A stretch of DNA of 64,000 nucleotides from Pseudomonas mohnii (GTDB taxonomy: Bacteria > Pseudomonadota > Gammaproteobacteria > Pseudomonadales > Pseudomonadaceae), in assembly GCF_900105115.1 (NCBI RefSeq), contig NZ_FNRV01000001.1, positions 6,017,501 through 6,081,500 on the forward strand. The letters are read 5' to 3'. The notes under the pieces are model-generated. The model was given only the letters and a program-made list of their open reading frames with translations, searched no databases and was not told the DNA's origin. Positions 63,597 through 64,000 of this stretch are shown piece after piece. Each line of letters opens with the position of its first letter. Position 1 is the first letter of the stretch. The position numbers and the translations under genes were made by a program.

Positions 63597-64000
63597 GGGG
63601 CGCATTGCGAGTGGTGGGGGATCGGATAATGGCGATTTCGATTGCTGTAGTCGTTGTGGCGATTTGGTAGCCCTTTATGACCGGGTGGATAGGGTTTGAT
63701 GTGGTCGTGGTGGAAGAGAATGGTCAAAAGCTGCCAAAACCTGCCGGTGACAACGGGAACGGTAAGAAAACGGCCAACAGGGGACGCTCAGTTCAGTAAC
63801 CGCAGACTAAAAAACGCCATTCCGGCGTGTCTACAAAAGTAGGGACTATTCAAGTAGGCATGATATCAATTTGATCTTCCTCGTGATCCGATGAAACGAG
63901 AGGCACATGCGGCTGATCAGCTACCAATAATGACGGGTGGAGAATGCTCGCCGTTGCCTATCATCAGTGACTTACAGTCATACTGTCATTGTGCTATCCA
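63597..64000. other. Intergenic end of window
   Basis: No gene is supported. The stretch ends in a possible operator (63973-63991) that suggests another divergent unit beyond the edge. Confidence 0.4.
63973..63991. promoter_or_regulatory. TetR-regulon operator H (weak)
   Basis: TACAGTCATACTGTCATTG, 6 of 8 matches in each half to the consensus, close to the window end. Confidence 0.38.

Overview
The window reads as Pseudomonas chromosome, most likely of the P. fluorescens group. The evidence is gene content (OprD porin, CopCD, PreTA pyrimidine pathway, DUF1652, GlcDEFG/GlcB), the generally high-GC codon use, and many Pseudomonas REP-type repeats. All calls come from reading the sequence and supplied translations; no database search was run.

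Layout. (1) 1-2 kb: the start of a uronate dehydrogenase gene and an OprD-type porin that share palindromic operator-like sites. (2) 2-3.07 kb: nine head-to-tail copies of a ~117 bp REP-bearing unit. (3) 3.08-4.3 kb: copC-copD. (4) 4.4-12.9 kb: a reductive pyrimidine/hydantoin degradation locus, with a RutR-like TetR regulator, PreA, PreT, dihydropyrimidinase, NCS1 permease and carbamoyl-amidohydrolase. A PAS-LuxR regulator (13.0-14.5 kb) follows. (5) 14.6-19.2 kb: DUF1652 protein, small lipoprotein, SDR, phosphotransferase-family protein, 2-hydroxyacid dehydrogenase and a TetR regulator. (6) About 19.5-30.8 kb: a compositionally distinct mobile island with a TnsA-like/TnsB/TnsC/TniQ transposition operon, two unrecognised cargo genes, and a divergent pair resembling the TnpT/TnpS cointegrate-resolution system of Tn4651-type transposons. 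A truncated DUF262 gene lies just beyond it.

(7) 31.9-64 kb: a large catabolic cluster. A glycolate oxidase/malate synthase operon (glcDEFGB) is fused to an upstream MaoC-like gene and a stand-alone AcnB N-terminal-like domain. It is followed by etfBA, an aldo/keto reductase, an amidohydrolase, a cache-domain protein, a ferredoxin-type reductase with rubredoxin, an alcohol dehydrogenase, four MaoC-fold proteins in total, three SDRs, enoyl-CoA hydratase, an SCP2-type thiolase, folE, a pair of acyl-CoA dehydrogenases, a class III CoA-transferase, a DUF35 protein, an MFS exporter and a chemoreceptor. The set resembles the side-chain beta-oxidation modules used for sterols and branched acids (FadE28/29, Ltp2/DUF35, MFE-2-like enzymes). 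No ring-cleaving oxygenase is present, and the substrate is unknown.

How the cluster works together. Eight copies or half-copies of a 19-bp palindrome (AACTGnCAnnnTGnCAGTT) sit at almost every divergent promoter from 39 kb to the window end. They include the promoter region that heads the glc operon and etfBA. One local TetR gene (48.8 kb) is the obvious candidate regulator. This predicts one regulon linking CoA-dependent degradation, electron transfer, glyoxylate/glycolate assimilation, export and chemotaxis.

Most notable points: a TnsA homologue that appears to have lost its catalytic residues, in the same island as a dedicated cointegrate-resolution pair; a TniQ with a long C-terminal array of helix-turn-helix-like segments; and the self-contained TetR regulon around an unidentified substrate.
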